A stretch of DNA of 64,000 nucleotides from Anopheles merus (GCF_017562075.2 NC_054083.1:29731558-29795557); one strand, 5' to 3'. Counted from the first letter of the stretch, positions 27,359 to 39,794 are shown. Numbers and translations are program-made. Notes: a model not told the origin generated them from the sequence alone.

Positions 27359-29124
27359 CTACGATCGTTTCTGCTTTCCAGACGCTTTGCGCACAGTTCG
27401 GCGACAAAGCAGACGGCGCACGAGGAAGAACAGGCCGTGGCAAACGAGCGCAATGGCGGCGAACAGTGGAATCAGCACGTCGTACGAGTACTTCACGAAC
27501 CAGTTGAGCCGCGAACCGTGTGTCAGCAGCTCCGTTGAGTCCGGGTGGCGCAGCACCCATTCGATCCACCAGACGGCCCGATCGAGCGGATGTTCGGGCT
27601 GATCGCGGAACAGCGATGACATGCGCTTCATGTTCGTACGGTAGCTGTACAGTGTGATAGGGGGTAGAGGAAGGAGAAGATATTTTTAGCACCTTCATCG
27701 CATAATCTAATCCTAGCATCTAATCTTTCAGCTGCTGAGTGCGTTCGTGATAAGCCAGACTCACCTTTCGTTGGTCATAACCTCCCGGATCGTGTCGATC
27801 AGCTCCTGCTGGTTCAGGTGCTCAATGCTAAGCCGCCGGCCGACGCCCCGTGCCATGCAGTAGTTGATGTTTTTGAACTGATCGGCAAACACGGGAAAGC
27901 CAATCACCGGCACACCGTGCCAGATCGCTTCCTGCGTACTGAGCAGCCCGCTGTGCGTAATGAACAGCCGCACGGCGGGTTGCGCGAGCAGATCGTTTTG
28001 CGGCAGCCACTTGCGCACGTGCACGTTTGCGGGCAGCTTGCGTGGTAGCGTTTCCGTTTCAAACTTCCACAGGAACGTATACTCGGGCAGCGCTTCCATT
28101 GCGCCGATGATGGCCAGAATGCGCGCCTCGCCCAACGAATCGCTGCGCACGTTGGTGCCGAGCGAAAACAGTATCACACCGGCCGGGCCGGCCCGTTCGA
28201 GCAGCTGGGCCAGATCGGCCGGCAGCGGTTTCGGCTTGATGATCTGCAGCCCACCGACCGGGATCACGTTCGGCATGAACGGTTCGGTGTACTGGATGAT
28301 TGGGTTGGCGTTCAGCAGGACCAGCTTCGTGTTGGCGTTGAACTCCGCCACGTCGGGCAGGGTGGGATCGATCGTGCGCAGCAAACGGTTCGAGCCCGGT
28401 ATCATGGAGTAGCGTTGCAGCAGCTCCTCCTCCAGGTTGACCAGCAGATTGATGAACCGTTGCGTGTAGCTCATGTCCTCGGTAGCATCGTACGCGTGGT
28501 TCGGTACAAGGGCCGAGTACTGGTACGCACCGGTGATGGAGAGCGTGGTAGAGAGACCGTGGTACGCAGTGACGGCCACGACCGGTGGCTTGCCGAAGCG
28601 ATGGTGCGCCAGCGCTGCCAGACACGGCCCGGACAGGTAGTCGTGTATGATCAGATCGAACCCAAAGTCGGGCGGATAGCTCTGCAGGCGTTTGGCGCCC
28701 TCCGTCTTGAGCACAATCTCGCAGACGCCTACCACGAACTCGTTAAACAGCAGCGTCATACTGAACGGGCTTATTTTGCTCATCTCGAGGAAATCGGTGT
28801 GCATGTTCGGATCGCTGTACAGCGTCTTGTACACATCTTCCATCACGATGAAGGTAACGTTCGGTGGTGGGTTCGGTTCACTGTCCACGCCGAACACGGT
28901 CAGATTGTGGCCCCGCGAGGCCAGCTCGTACATTAGCGCACGGTTCCTGTTTGGGGCGAAAAGCAGGATTATCTTACTTACACACTTGCTTGCCCAACAA
29001 TTACCCCCACTCACCATCCGAAATGGCTAGGCGATGCAACGGTGTTCACGTAGAGAATGTTGGCACCAAGTGTGACCGAACTGAAGCACCCGAGCAGGAG
29101 GACCAACAGCGCCGCAGATGCCAT
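27359..29124 (-). CDS. UDP-glycosyltransferase (UGT family, membrane-bound)
   Basis: Three exons on the minus strand join in phase: 29124-29015, 28946-27765 and 27644-27359, giving 525 aa, the usual length of insect UGTs. The product moves a sugar from a UDP-sugar to small lipophilic substrates in the ER lumen, for example in detoxification, cuticle or pigment chemistry; the substrate cannot be told from sequence. Residues 1-20 form a signal peptide. SPSH near residues 31-34 carries the candidate catalytic His, and HDY lies in the N-terminal substrate domain. The UGT donor-binding signature spans about 348-393, with WLPQNDLL, THSG and FPVFADQ. A membrane segment follows near the C-terminus, ending in a short basic tail (GKQKRS) that suits ER retention. 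The first intron is 68 nt and the second 120 nt. The gene is complete. Confidence 0.95.
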
Positions 29125-29699
29125 CTCGTCGCAACGACTTGTGATCGCGTACTGGACGGAAACCGAACTTCTCCGACGTGAATTTCGAATTGTCTACATT
29201 GCCCGTGGAGCGTGTGTCTGATAAGATATGAAACGCAGCCCGAGCGTTGGTGGGGTTTGGGGTCAAGGTGCACACTGTGTGTCTCTAAACGGCTAACGAC
29301 CATTAGGCATCTTGCGAGGCGTTTAAGCGATCGGTACCCGAAGCAGCGGCATAGAATTCGGGGTTCTCAAGTTCAAGGCGTACAGGGGAAGCGGTTTTTG
29401 GACAATCATGGTGCGAGATTGAATTTGATGCACTCAATTTGTGGAGTAGATCTGGATGGCTAGGGACCGTTCATTGCCCAAAGAACCGCATTAATGTGCT
29501 GGTCGAGCGATCGGGAGCTAGTGCTGAGATATTGATCGTATGATGGTGAGGGCTGACGTGAAGTACTTATTAAATTAATAGTATCTCAATCAATGATTAT
29601 TTATGAACATAACCTCGTGGTAAATGTATCAGTCATTATCATTTTATTTCGATTTATTGTCGCAGTACGATTATCTAGGAAAGAAGATGTTGAAAAAAA
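29125..29699. other. UGT 5' flank, no gene seen
   Basis: Upstream DNA of the UGT gene. It should contain its promoter, but I could not place a convincing core motif. No coding exon is supported. Confidence 0.4.
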
Positions 29700-29888
29700 G
29701 GACTGCCCGTGGTACAGTCGTCAACGCGTACGACTCAATAATATGCCCGTCATGGGTTCAAACCTCATATAGGCTGCCCGCCCGTTGCAAGTACTGACTT
29801 ATCCGGCTGCGTTGTAATGAATTAAATCTCGAAAGCCTCTGTATATAGGACGGCATGTGTCCGCGTTAGGACGCTAAGTAGAAGAATC
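29700..29888 (+). mobile_element. SINE200-like tRNA-derived SINE
   Basis: The segment starts near CCCGTGGTACAGTCGTCAAC, an A-box-like region. A B box (GGGTTCAAACC) follows about 45 bases later at 29755-29765, and the remainder ends in an AAGTAGAAGAA tail. Order and wording match my memory of Anopheles SINE200. It is non-coding and Pol III-type; the tail differs from the copy at 1296, so this may be another subfamily. Confidence 0.7.
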
Positions 29889-30208
29889 AATTTTAAAATT
29901 TCTGGATCTTTTGTATAGAATGTTAAGCAAAAAACAAATCATATAAAATCAAATAAACTTCTTCATAATCCACTGTTATCGAGCAAAGCCTTTTAATTTA
30001 ATAAATGAGCAACATTTTCCAAGGGGCTGTTTTGATACTAAGTATAATAAAATATACCCATTTTTCAACTAGTATTTTCGCAAAGAAAAGTGGTATTCGA
30101 TTTATACGGATATTCGCGTTACGCGCATTCATGGGGAACGTATAAACGGTATATGTCGGGAACAGACTGTATTCCAAAGTGAGATCAAAATACAATTATA
30201 TGTAAGAC

Positions 30209-30640
30209 TTGTGGGTCTCTTCAATTTCTTGACTTCACGACCGACGTCGACATCATCGGCAAGACGACAGCAAAGACCCAATTTAAACGCGAAGCAGCAA
30301 GAATTAGATTGAGAATCAATGCGACAAAAACGAAGTACCTGCTTGCCGGAGACTCAGACCATCTGGGAAGCAGTGTATTAGTTGACGGCGACAATATCGA
30401 GGTGGTAAAGGAGTTCTGCTATCTTGAGACATTAGCAGCGAAATCCCGAGACGCATTGTACAGAGAATTCGTGCATACTTTGGCTTTCACCATCTGCTGA
30501 GATTCAGAAAATTTAGAGATCGCACATTGATTCGCCCGGTGATCCTCTATCGACAAGAGACTTGGACCGTCCGAACGGAGGATGTAAGCGATCTAGGCGT
30601 GTTTGAGCCACACTTCCTCCGGACCATTATAAATAACTTC
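30209..30640 (+). pseudogene. RTE-type LINE reverse transcriptase fragment
   Basis: One frame reads as the C-terminal half of an RTE-type reverse transcriptase: a RINATKTKYLLAG stretch, then LGSSVLVDGDNIEVVKEFCYL. The theme continues after a frame change as RPVILYRQETW and LGVFEPHFLRTI. Endonuclease and catalytic core are missing, and the frame is broken near 30498, so it is a dead fragment. No target-site duplication was identified. Confidence 0.75.
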
Positions 30641-30644
30641 CTCA

Positions 30645-31280
30645 ACAATGCATTTCCGAGCATTTCATTCAGGGCCAGTGCATTGCATTCAGCCGAGCCC
30701 GAAGCGCAATCTTATTTAATTACTCGATGAGAGACTCGCATCTTGTTCGAACGTCATATATTCGCGACCTGGGAGTGTTACTAGATGACAAACTTTCATT
30801 TCGTCCTCATATCGACAGCGTTATTGCGAAGGGAAACCAACTGCTTAATCTTATAATGCGCACCTGCAGTGAAAATCATCGATCCCGCGTGCATCAAATC
30901 GATCTACTGTTCCGTGCTACGATCTTGTACTGCTCTCCGGTTTGGTGCCCGCTTGCTGTTGGTGATATAAATCGGCTTGAAGCCGTGCAAAGGAAAATCA
31001 CTAGGTACGCGATGCGGCTCCTTCCTTGGCAATCTCACCATACTAGGCCTTCCTACCATCAACGGTGTTGTCTGCTTCTCGGACTCGAAACGCTTAGCAA
31101 ACGGCGTCGAAATGCGCAGTGCGTTTTTATCTTCCGGCTTGTCAACCGCTAGATCGACTCCCCCGCCCTCTTAGGTCGACTCAACCTATTCGCTCCCTCC
31201 CGAACACTGCGGTCCAATTTCTATCTGCGCACCCCCGCACGCGTAATAACCATGAGGAATTATTTAGGAAGATTATAGAA
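30645..31280 (+). pseudogene. Jockey-like LINE reverse transcriptase C-terminal fragment
   Basis: One continuous frame reads FSRARSAILFNYSM, then IRDLGVLLDDKLSFRPHID, YCSPVWCPLAVGD, RLEAVQRK and LGLETL, the typical thumb and C-terminal region of jockey/CR1-group non-LTR elements. It continues past one in-frame TAG at about 31153 (RLVNR-stop-IDSPALLGRLNLF) and then decays. The catalytic motifs upstream are absent. It directly abuts the RTE fragment, so one piece may have inserted at the end of the other, or both were joined by deletion. Confidence 0.75.
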
Positions 31281-31942
31281 AAAAACTGTTGGTAATGCGT
31301 CAAGAGCTACAAGATGATAGTTACTATTTAAAATGGATCTTTGTATATCATGGCAATCGTTTAAAGTTAATTGCGTAGTTGGGATATGAAACAGATCAAA
31401 CAAAAACACGAAGAAGGTCTAGAATTCGAAGCTTTTCGCAATATGAATGAGAACGGTACTAAGAAGATAACTGCTGGAAGTATGGCTACTCTCTAAAAGA
31501 GGGCGCTGATCCAAAAAAATGCTACCATGCACAATACCACTATCAGAAGCGTAGTATCTACAAGTGGAAGGTACTTGTTACAGCCCCTAACTAGCACTGT
31601 CGCGATAAGAGACAAGCGAAGAAGGACATTCTCATTGATTTGGCGTTTGCTGGTTTCTGCATCCGACAAATCATCGATAGTTACCGAACACGAGGTAATT
31701 GTTTTGTGTACCTTATCTGCACCACACCACTGACCACGAAAGCGACGATAACCGGCTTTCCTTATCGGGGTGGTTTGGCGCCCGATAAAGGTGTTGGGAC
31801 AGCATGCTGCTCGCAGCACGTCACGGATCGAGGCGCAGTTTGCAAACATCTTCGATACGCAAAGCATCTTTTTTTTTTGTTAAGACGGTGCGCGACAGGC
31901 GAACAAAAGCAACGAACACGGAAGTGTAGCGGCAGGGGAGGA
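31281..31942. other. Gene-free DNA upstream of the possible nwk first exon
   Basis: No gene is supported. An open frame runs through 31640-32131 on the + strand, but only its end, from about 31943, looks coding (see next entry). Confidence 0.45.
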
Positions 31943-32047
31943 ATGGGAAAGGCGCTGCACATGTCGGGCTCGCTGCCCAATTTACCAGCCCCACCGGAAC
32001 GGGCAGGAAGGCGCCGGAAGCTGATGAACCGATACTACCAGCGGCAG
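31943..32047 (+). CDS. nwk: Possible alternative first coding exon of nwk
   Basis: The ATG at 31943 opens 35 codons that end in CAG followed by a strong donor (GTAAGA at 32048). The exon ends in phase 0, the same phase at which the nwk exon at 34435 begins, so it could be spliced there in place of the short exon at 34229. The peptide is basic and proline-rich (SLPNLPAPPERAG, then RRRKLMNRYYQRQ). A second in-frame ATG lies six codons in. It might instead belong to another transcript; no other + strand exon nearby fits. No family is recognised for this peptide. Confidence 0.4.
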
Positions 32048-34228
32048 GTAAGAGGGCGTTGGAGTGCTTGCAATACATGTTTTTTTTCAGTGTGGATTGG
32101 TAATTTGATTTTTGATTTTGATTTGATTTGATGATCTGAATTCTGATCTGAATTTGATTTTGAAATCTGCAAGCTTTACGAAAGCTCTTGAGTTGTAGTA
32201 AACACCGCAATTTGAATGCACTGACAGGTAGATGAAGCTTTTCAACCCTTCGATGTACATATGTTCGTCTGTCATTCTTTGCGTGTGATAACGCGCACTG
32301 GTAAATACTACCAGAGAGCGCCGAGAGAGAGAGAGAGAGAGCATGCATGTGAAGCTCTCCAATAGTGGCACTGAAGATATCTGGAGATATTGGAGCTAGC
32401 AGGTGAGGAAAAACGGTTCCACAACGCTCTGCCGTCATGCGCGGTACGCAAGAGGAAAGACCGAGCGAGCGAGAGAGAGAGTATCGGGAAGCTTGCGTGC
32501 GTTGCGTGCGTACGAGCGAGAGCGTGTGTACACTGAAAGGACGACAGGACAGCAGTGACAGTAGTGACGCAATCGTTCCTACCGTGCATTCCGTTTGCTG
32601 TGGGTTTGGAGGGCGTACGGGCGGCAGGAAAGCGTGCTGCGAGAAGTGCGCGCAAAGTGGGAAAATTAGTGGGCCCCGATGTCTGATTCGACTGTCAGAC
32701 GGAGGAAAATTCGCACCGTTCATTCACAACGAGCAGAGCGTTTTCATCCCAGCGCGCGCGCGTTCGTGTGTGTGTGTGTGTTTGTATAAGGTGTGTGTGT
32801 AAGTGTGCGTTTACGGTGGAGCACACACATGTGTGTGTGTGTGTGTGTGGGTTTGTGCGAGTTAGAAGAATCAATACACTGTACTCTCCGTGTCGTGTCG
32901 GGGCTTGCTAGGATTTGAAAGTAAACTGGAGCTGGTGGAGCTGGTGAGAATAAAAAAAAAGAAGGGATCAGTGAAATTTTCACACCGACCGACGGCAGGC
33001 GCTATTTGGGTGCGTTTCGGTGAGGTTGAAGTTGTCCGCGCTCGCGTTCACGAAATGCAGGACGTGCAGTGCGTGTAGGTCCCGGTCCTGCTTTGTGAGA
33101 GGATTGTGGAGCGTGAGTGTTATTACATAAAATAATCGAGTCACAACGGGTGTCAGGTGCGTGAAAGGTAGAATTGTCCTGCTTTTTTCCCCGACTGGCG
33201 AAACCCTACGTGAGTTTTTGCTACGGAAAAAATGCGGAGTGAAAATGTCGCTTGTCTGTGATGGTGAAAGTAGCGTGAGCATAGCGATACAGATAACCGA
33301 CGGGAAACTCCCAAGAAGCCCACGGAGTTTTCCCTTAACGTGAATTTCGTGTGGGTGTCGGTGTGCGTGTGCGTGTGAGGGTGGTCATATCCTGTTTCAG
33401 GAAATAAATATCGCAAAAACGTGCCAAGATAATTCAACTCATAATCTCCTCCCACATTTCGAATGTACGTTGGATATCGTGTACAAGGAAATGCGACGTG
33501 ACAGCTCTATGTTCTCGATTATTGATTGGAAAACTGACACGGGACCTAGAACGAACCCCCCAGTGCGTGAAGCTGGTGCTGGTGGAGTGATTTTGGTGTA
33601 AGGAAATTCGACTTCACAGCACACAAGCGTTCAGTTCGTTCGATCACTTTCCATTCGCCACACACCGATACGTGGTTTCCTGCGGTGGCCTGCTTAGATT
33701 TTCGATGCAGTGAACCCGTGATCGTCGCTAGGTTTGAATGTCAAAAGTACATGCCCCACGCATCCACAATGTGTCCCCATTTCCCACTCCCCAAACTCCC
33801 CATTTCAGCATAGAGCAGTAATAGAAACTTCCAATTAAAAGAAAATGTGAAGTGATTTTAGCATTTTTCTCATTCATTTCCCTGTCCGTCTAGGAGTGTG
33901 TGTGTGTGTGTGTGTGCGTATGTGCTTCTTGGGTGGGTGAGCTGTGGCTGAATTTCCCACTGTGCTAAAGCAACGGCGCCTCCGGTTCTGGCACCGCCGT
34001 GTCCTATGAGTGTGCGAAGAAGCGTTAAATCGCAAAAGCTGCACTGGTGACCGTGTCACCCATCTTCCCGGGCGGGAGCGTGTCTAGAGGTAGTTGTGTG
34101 TGTGTGTGTGTGAAGTGTGAAGAAATTGTAGCAAAAATAGTGGCCAGAAGAAGTTGCCAGCAAACCTTTTCAAAGAGAGCAAGCGGGTTTCGTACGAGTG
34201 CGGTTTTGGGAAGGAAAACATCGCCAAA
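32048..34228 (+). promoter_or_regulatory. nwk 5' region with GAGA tracts
   Basis: No protein gene is supported between the possible alternative exon and the canonical nwk start. A GA run at 32323-32342 and another at 32469-32481 sit in CpG-rich sequence, followed by GT runs (32767-32780, 32829-32848, 33898-33915, 34097-34110). This composition suits a promoter and untranslated leader for the canonical nwk transcript. A GATTTG-rich degenerate stretch lies at 32100-32165. Transcription start sites were not located. Confidence 0.4.
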
Positions 34229-37200
34229 ATGCAGCCTCCACCACGAAAAGTAAGACCGTCGTTTTCGGTTAAGTTTTCGTTTCAGTTCGCAATCCGTTTT
34301 GGTTTGGTCATTAAAGGTCGATTGCGTAGTTGGAGTTATTGTTTTATAATTTATTTCGCCATTGGTTTTGGTTATCTAAAATATGTTTTTTTTACTGAGA
34401 ATTTATTTACCGTTTTCCATCTTTCCTTTTCCAGGGCAATTACACAAAGTTTCTGAAGAACCTTCACACGGAGCAGCTGGCCAAGCTAGCGCTCAAGAAT
34501 CAGAATGAGTGCGAGCTGCTGGAGGACATCCGGCAGTTTACGCTCAAGCGGTCCGCCATCGAGAAGTCATACAGCGAGGCCCTGCTCAAGATATCGTCCG
34601 CGTACCTGAACAAAAAGCAGGCATGCATACCGGAGATCAAGATGGACGGTGCGGATGAGAAATGGTACGAGTACGATGGTACACATAAAAATACACACAT
34701 ACACCCATTTTCCTACAGCTAAAGCAAATTGTGTCTTTAGTGCGCCTAGCCTGTAGGAGGTCGCTCGTTATATCTAGACCAGAGAGAGAGAGAGAGAGGC
34801 GAAAAAAAAGCAGGAAATGGGTGGGAGTGCTGAGAAAACATCAACATTATCGAGCGATTAGTGGCTTGGTGTGCCGTCCAGACCATCAGACCACCGGGCC
34901 CGGTACAAAATATGCAACGGATATCGCATTGGCTAATTGTCACTGTGGGAGGTGAACGAGAAAGCTCGGCTTGCTGGTGCCTTTTTTGCTTGAAAGTGGC
35001 ATGTGTTGTTGGTGACATGTGTGTTTAGTTGAAGCCAAGGATGACCTTCCAAGGATGGTAAAAAGGAAGGAGAATCAACAACAAAAAAAAAGCAGAAAAA
35101 AAGACGCACATGATAAATATCTTTTCTGGGTATTGTCAATCGTGGAGCAGTTTGACGTGCCGCCACCATTGTCATTCATTATGCATCAAACACCTTGCTG
35201 TGGTTGCTTTGTGGTTTGCGGTAGCGTGGAAAAAGGGCTTTCGCTTTTGGGACTATTTTTAGAAAGGTTTAGGAAGCGGTTGAGTGGGAAAATAGGCCGC
35301 TGTCGGCGCAGCCTGTAGTCGGCGTTACTGGTTAAAGAGAAGCTCATGATGGTCGTTTTTTTGTTGTTGGTTGCTGTTGCCGGTCATATCATTATCCCAT
35401 GTCTTGGGGGAGATTCCTTGACCCTGGCAAGGTTGGCACCTTTGCGTGCTGGTTTCATTTTTGGGGTGTAAGGAGGATATTATGATGGTCTGTGGTGCAA
35501 GGTGTATTGAGTTTTGTTTTGATGATGTAGAAGACACCATTTTCCTGGAAAGTATTAATATTTTAAATCTCATTAGAGCGTGACATACCTTCACTTTACT
35601 GAGAGCGGTATAATTTTCTTGGAAAAGGCTTCCGATGAGGTTAACGCGATATTGGATAATATTAAAGAAGCTTAGAATTAATGTGTAACACCTAAAAATT
35701 CCTTGAGACCTTGTTATTTTGCTAATGTTCATGTACCCATTGTGACACTAACGCAATGGAATTATGAATCCTATCTCTTTAAACAATGAAGCTTAATCAT
35801 GCTTAAACCCACACGTCATTCGACGAGAACGAAAAATTACAAAATAATTTGGAATAATTAAATATAAATTTCTCACCCATTTCGGGCGCAGGAACATGTG
35901 GAGCGTGTGGCAAACGGTGCTGGAGGAGAACGAAAAGTTGGCCCGCGCTCGGCTTGCCGCCGTCGAGGTGTTCCAGCAGCAGATCGCGGACGAGGCGAAG
36001 GTGCTCCGCAGCACCAAGCTGAACAGCAGCAAGCGCTGCATCGAAAACCTTGCCGTGGTGCAGAAAGAGCTGCAAAACTCGGTCACCGACGTGGACAAGA
36101 CGAAGAAGATCTACTTCGACGAGGAGCACAGCGCACACGATGTGCGCGACAAGGCGCGCGACATCGAGGAGAAGCTGAAGAAGAAGAAGGGCTCCTTCTT
36201 CCAGTCGATCACGTCGCTGCAGAAGAACAGTGCGCGCGTGACGTCGCGCAAGGAGCAGCTGGAGGAGAAGTCGACGGGCGCCCGCAACGACTACATTCTC
36301 AGCCTGGCGGCGGCCAACGCGCACCAGAACCGGTACTTCACTATCGACCTGCAGACGACGATGGCGACGATGGAGAACTACGTGTACGAGCGGGTGGCCG
36401 ACTATCTGGCACTGATCGGCCGCACCGAGCTGCTGACCTGCTCGGCCACGCAGAACTCGTTCGGCAAGATACGCGACCAGGCGCAGCAGCTGACGCGCGA
36501 GTACAACCTGCAGTGCTGCTATCTGTACTATCCGGTGCTGAAGCAGCACATCCAGTACGAGTTCGAGCCGTGCGATAACGATCAGGTGCGCAAGATTACG
36601 GCGGACCATGAGTCGGCCGCCGACACGCTTAGCCGCGAGGGCAAGCGTTGGGCGGGTCGGGTGGCGCGCGAAAGCAACGTCATCCGGGAGTGTGCGCGCA
36701 AGCTGGCGGTGTGTACGGCGCTCCGCGAGGCGGGCCACCGGACCGATCCGAACGACCAGAATGGGCCGGATCTGGAGACGAAGATTGAGGAGTTCCGCGA
36801 AAACATACGCAAGTCGGAAATTGCCAAGGCGAAGGCAGAGGCGCGGCTGGAGTGCCTGCGGATCGGCGGCATCAACGTGGACGAATGGATACAGGAGGCG
36901 GAAACGCTCAGCGTGCAGGAGATGCCGCGCTCGGCCAGCTCACTGTCGATGCGCACGGACGCGTCCGGTCAGGGGGTAAGTGGGGAAAATGGCCAATGTA
37001 TTGTAAGAGTAACTTGCTTAACACGTTTCTTGATAATTGCGTAGGAAAATCCAAGCTCGGACTCATTCTACGACAGCGACAATGCGGAGCAGGATCAGCC
37101 CGTCTCGGAGTCATCGCCCGCACCGAAGCAACCGGAGCCCGCATCGGACGAGTTTACGGCTGACAGCGATGATGATGAGGGTAAGTTAGCGACCTCCAAA

Positions 37201-39794
37201 TTCCATAAGCCCTTTCAAAGGCAATCCCATTCAAACCCTGTTGTGACGTTTCCTTCCGGCAGAGTTTGGCGTAGAGCAGGAGCGGCAAAAGATTGAACAG
37301 ATTTCCCACGGCTGGGACGATCCGATCCAGGTCGACTGGGGCGCGGAAGAGGCAGCAACGGCCGCGGCCAGCAGTCAGGTTGCGTCCCAGGAATCTTCGA
37401 CAGCCGCTGCACAGCCACGCGAACCGGCGGGCCAAACGTTCAAGTGCACTGCGCTGTACTCGTACACTGCCCAAAACCCGGACGAGCTAACCATAGTCGA
37501 GAGCGAACAGCTCGAGGTGGTCGGCGAGGGCGATGGGGATGGGTGGCTGCGGGCACGCAACTACCGCGGCGAGGAAGGTTTCGTGCCGCACAACTATCTC
37601 GACGTGGAGCGTGACACACCGGTCGATACGCACACGCCTGCCCAGCTGTCGAGCCAGATTTCGTTCTCGTCCGTGGACTACACGGTGGACAACGAGGATC
37701 AGGATCCGATGCAGGACTCGGGCCAATCGCCGGACCAGATTTCGGTCATATCGGCCCCGCGCAAGGTCAACAATCAGCTGTACTGTGTGGCGTTGTACGA
37801 TTACGATGCGACCGCTGAGGATGAGCTGACCTTCGAAGAGGGACAGGTAAGAGGATTAGGATCGCTACATTCAACTGAACACATCTGTACTTTCAATCTC
37901 TATTTTTCCCTTCAGATTATCAAACTCATCACCAAGAGTCCTCACGGTGTGGACGATGGTTGGTGGGAAGGCGAATTGATGGGCAAGATCGGTAACTTCC
38001 CTTCGCTGGTGGTGGAAGAGTGCGACGAGAACGGTGAACCGCTGACCGATGCTGAGGACGAATCTCCGCCACCGTCGGCACCGCCAACGTTCGCTGCCCC
38101 GGCACCACCTCCGCCGATGATTCTGCATGAAGCAACACCTCCCGAAGGTCAAAGTCCAAGTACGCGTTACTTATTGCTTCAGTAGTAGTTGTAGTAGTAG
38201 TAGTAGAATTAGTAGTAGTAGTAGTGTTTGCATATATTGTATTAGCAGCAGATTGGGTGCGGATGTAAAGCTGATTACTAAAATGCCCTTTCATCAACAG
38301 ATTTGACCAACGAGGGACCAGCAATCGACAAGTTTGAGTTTGAGATGAACAACGTTCAACACGAGCAGTATGGAACTCAGTTCTCGGCCCCGCCACCATC
38401 ACAGCCTCCACCGGGTATGTAGTTTTTGGAGTGATTCAGGGACATTCAAACTAGTGTTGTTCTTCATGCATCTTTTGTTGAGATTCATTCCTATGAATCT
38501 TCTTCGATGTGTGATTCGAATCTCGAACTGAATCTCCTAATATTAGTCATTAAGGATCTCTGACGATTCATAAATCACTGAAATTCTCGATGTTTTGGAG
38601 GCTTCAAGATATTGAATTACTTCAGAATATCTAAGAATCTTAGAAGATGTATGTTTCTCATGCGATTCGTGGATCTCTGTCTGTACAGGAAATCTGTAAA
38701 GATTCATGAATATCATGATGATTTTCAGATATGCACAAATTATCAGTGATTGGAGAATCTTTGAAAATCTTTGTAGTTTTGGAGATGCATGAAACCTAAC
38801 AATTTCCATTAATATGAATCAGAGTTGGCAAACCATAAAATGATTAAAATATGTTGTTACAATTCCTTTTAATCGCAATCCCTTGCACAGTTGTTATCTG
38901 TGAGGATCCGGAGGTAAACTTCATTGTTTTGTTTTTAAGATTTCTGATCAAAACTGTTTATTATCAGAGCATATCATTCTTCTACTAGACATTGAACTGC
39001 GTATACTAATACATATTTCTACTTTACCACAGGCCGAGGAGGCCGCTACCATGGAGGAGGAATCTCGACAAGGGGCTACCGCATCAGTCGCGGCCGCAGC
39101 GGCACCAGCAGCAGCACCAGCAGCTACTGCTAGTGCCGGCGACAGCAACCAGCTCAACTTTGCGCAGATCATCGTCACCGCCGCTACCCCGATGCACGAT
39201 GAGCCGGACAAGAAGTTCCTGCCGACGGAAGAGGCACCGACAGCGGACGACGCCGAGTCGGAGATTGTGGAAAAGCAGGAGCAGGAAAAGCAGGAGATAA
39301 GCGGCAAGCAGAAATCTCACGAGCCCGAGGCGCCCGAGAAGCCACCGACGCCACCGACGGCACAGGAACCGGCGGCCAAACCGAAATCCGCCCCGCCCAA
39401 GCCGGCCAAACCGCCGTCACCGCCCAAGCCGGAAAAGCCGGCCACCGCTCCGAAACCCACCAATATGGCCGGCAAGAGTCCCTCGGCCAAGAAGCCGGAA
39501 CGGGTACGGCCATCCGCGGTACCGGAGCCGGAGCCGGAGCCAGAGCAGGAGGCGGCGGCGGCCCCGATTGAGGATCCGGTCGCACCGTTCGGGGATCCGG
39601 GCGCACCGTTCGAGACGAACTTTGAGGCAAACTTTGAGGCCGGGTTTGCGGCCAACTTTGATGACGCGTTCGGGCAGTCGAGCAGTTCGCCCGAGGTGCC
39701 GAAGCAGGTGGTCGGGGGCCGGGCAAGCATACCGGAGGAGCTGGAGCCGCATCAGCTCGCAAGGCTGCAGAATCTGAAGGAATCGAACGCATAA
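34229..39794 (+). CDS. nwk: Nervous wreck (F-BAR and double SH3 protein)
   Basis: Nine exons join in phase: 34229-34249, 34435-34664, 35892-36975, 37045-37180, 37263-37846, 37916-38159, 38301-38414, 38891-38913 and 39033-39794, giving 1065 aa. The MQPPPRK start matches the FCHSD/Nwk family. An F-BAR domain covers about residues 10-290, a coiled coil follows near 355-400, and two SH3 domains lie at about 550-608 (ALYSYTAQNPDEL) and 663-720 (ALYDYDATAEDEL, split by intron 5). The tail is proline-rich and acidic, with AP-PPP motifs. In flies Nwk bends membranes at presynaptic endosomes, binds WASp and dampens BMP growth signalling at the neuromuscular junction. All domains are intact. The large intron 34665-35891 separates the first F-BAR piece from the rest. 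Confidence 0.97.
38182..38226 (+). repeat. (TAG)n repeat in nwk intron 6
   Basis: About 14 imperfect TAG/GTA units directly after the donor of intron 6. It is intronic and non-coding. Confidence 0.8.
38455..38830. repeat. Degenerate GATTC/GAATC array in nwk intron 7
   Basis: The intron between exons 7 and 8 is filled with GATTCAT, GAATCT and related words in both senses, with short spacers. It resembles the period-six array at 3389-3890 in its core word but is AT-richer. It looks like decayed satellite or fold-back material. Confidence 0.6.

Noticed and set aside
31821..32723. 300-codon minus-strand open frame
   Set aside because: Low-complexity Ser/Leu composition from GA tracts; overlaps the presumed nwk leader and has no domain.
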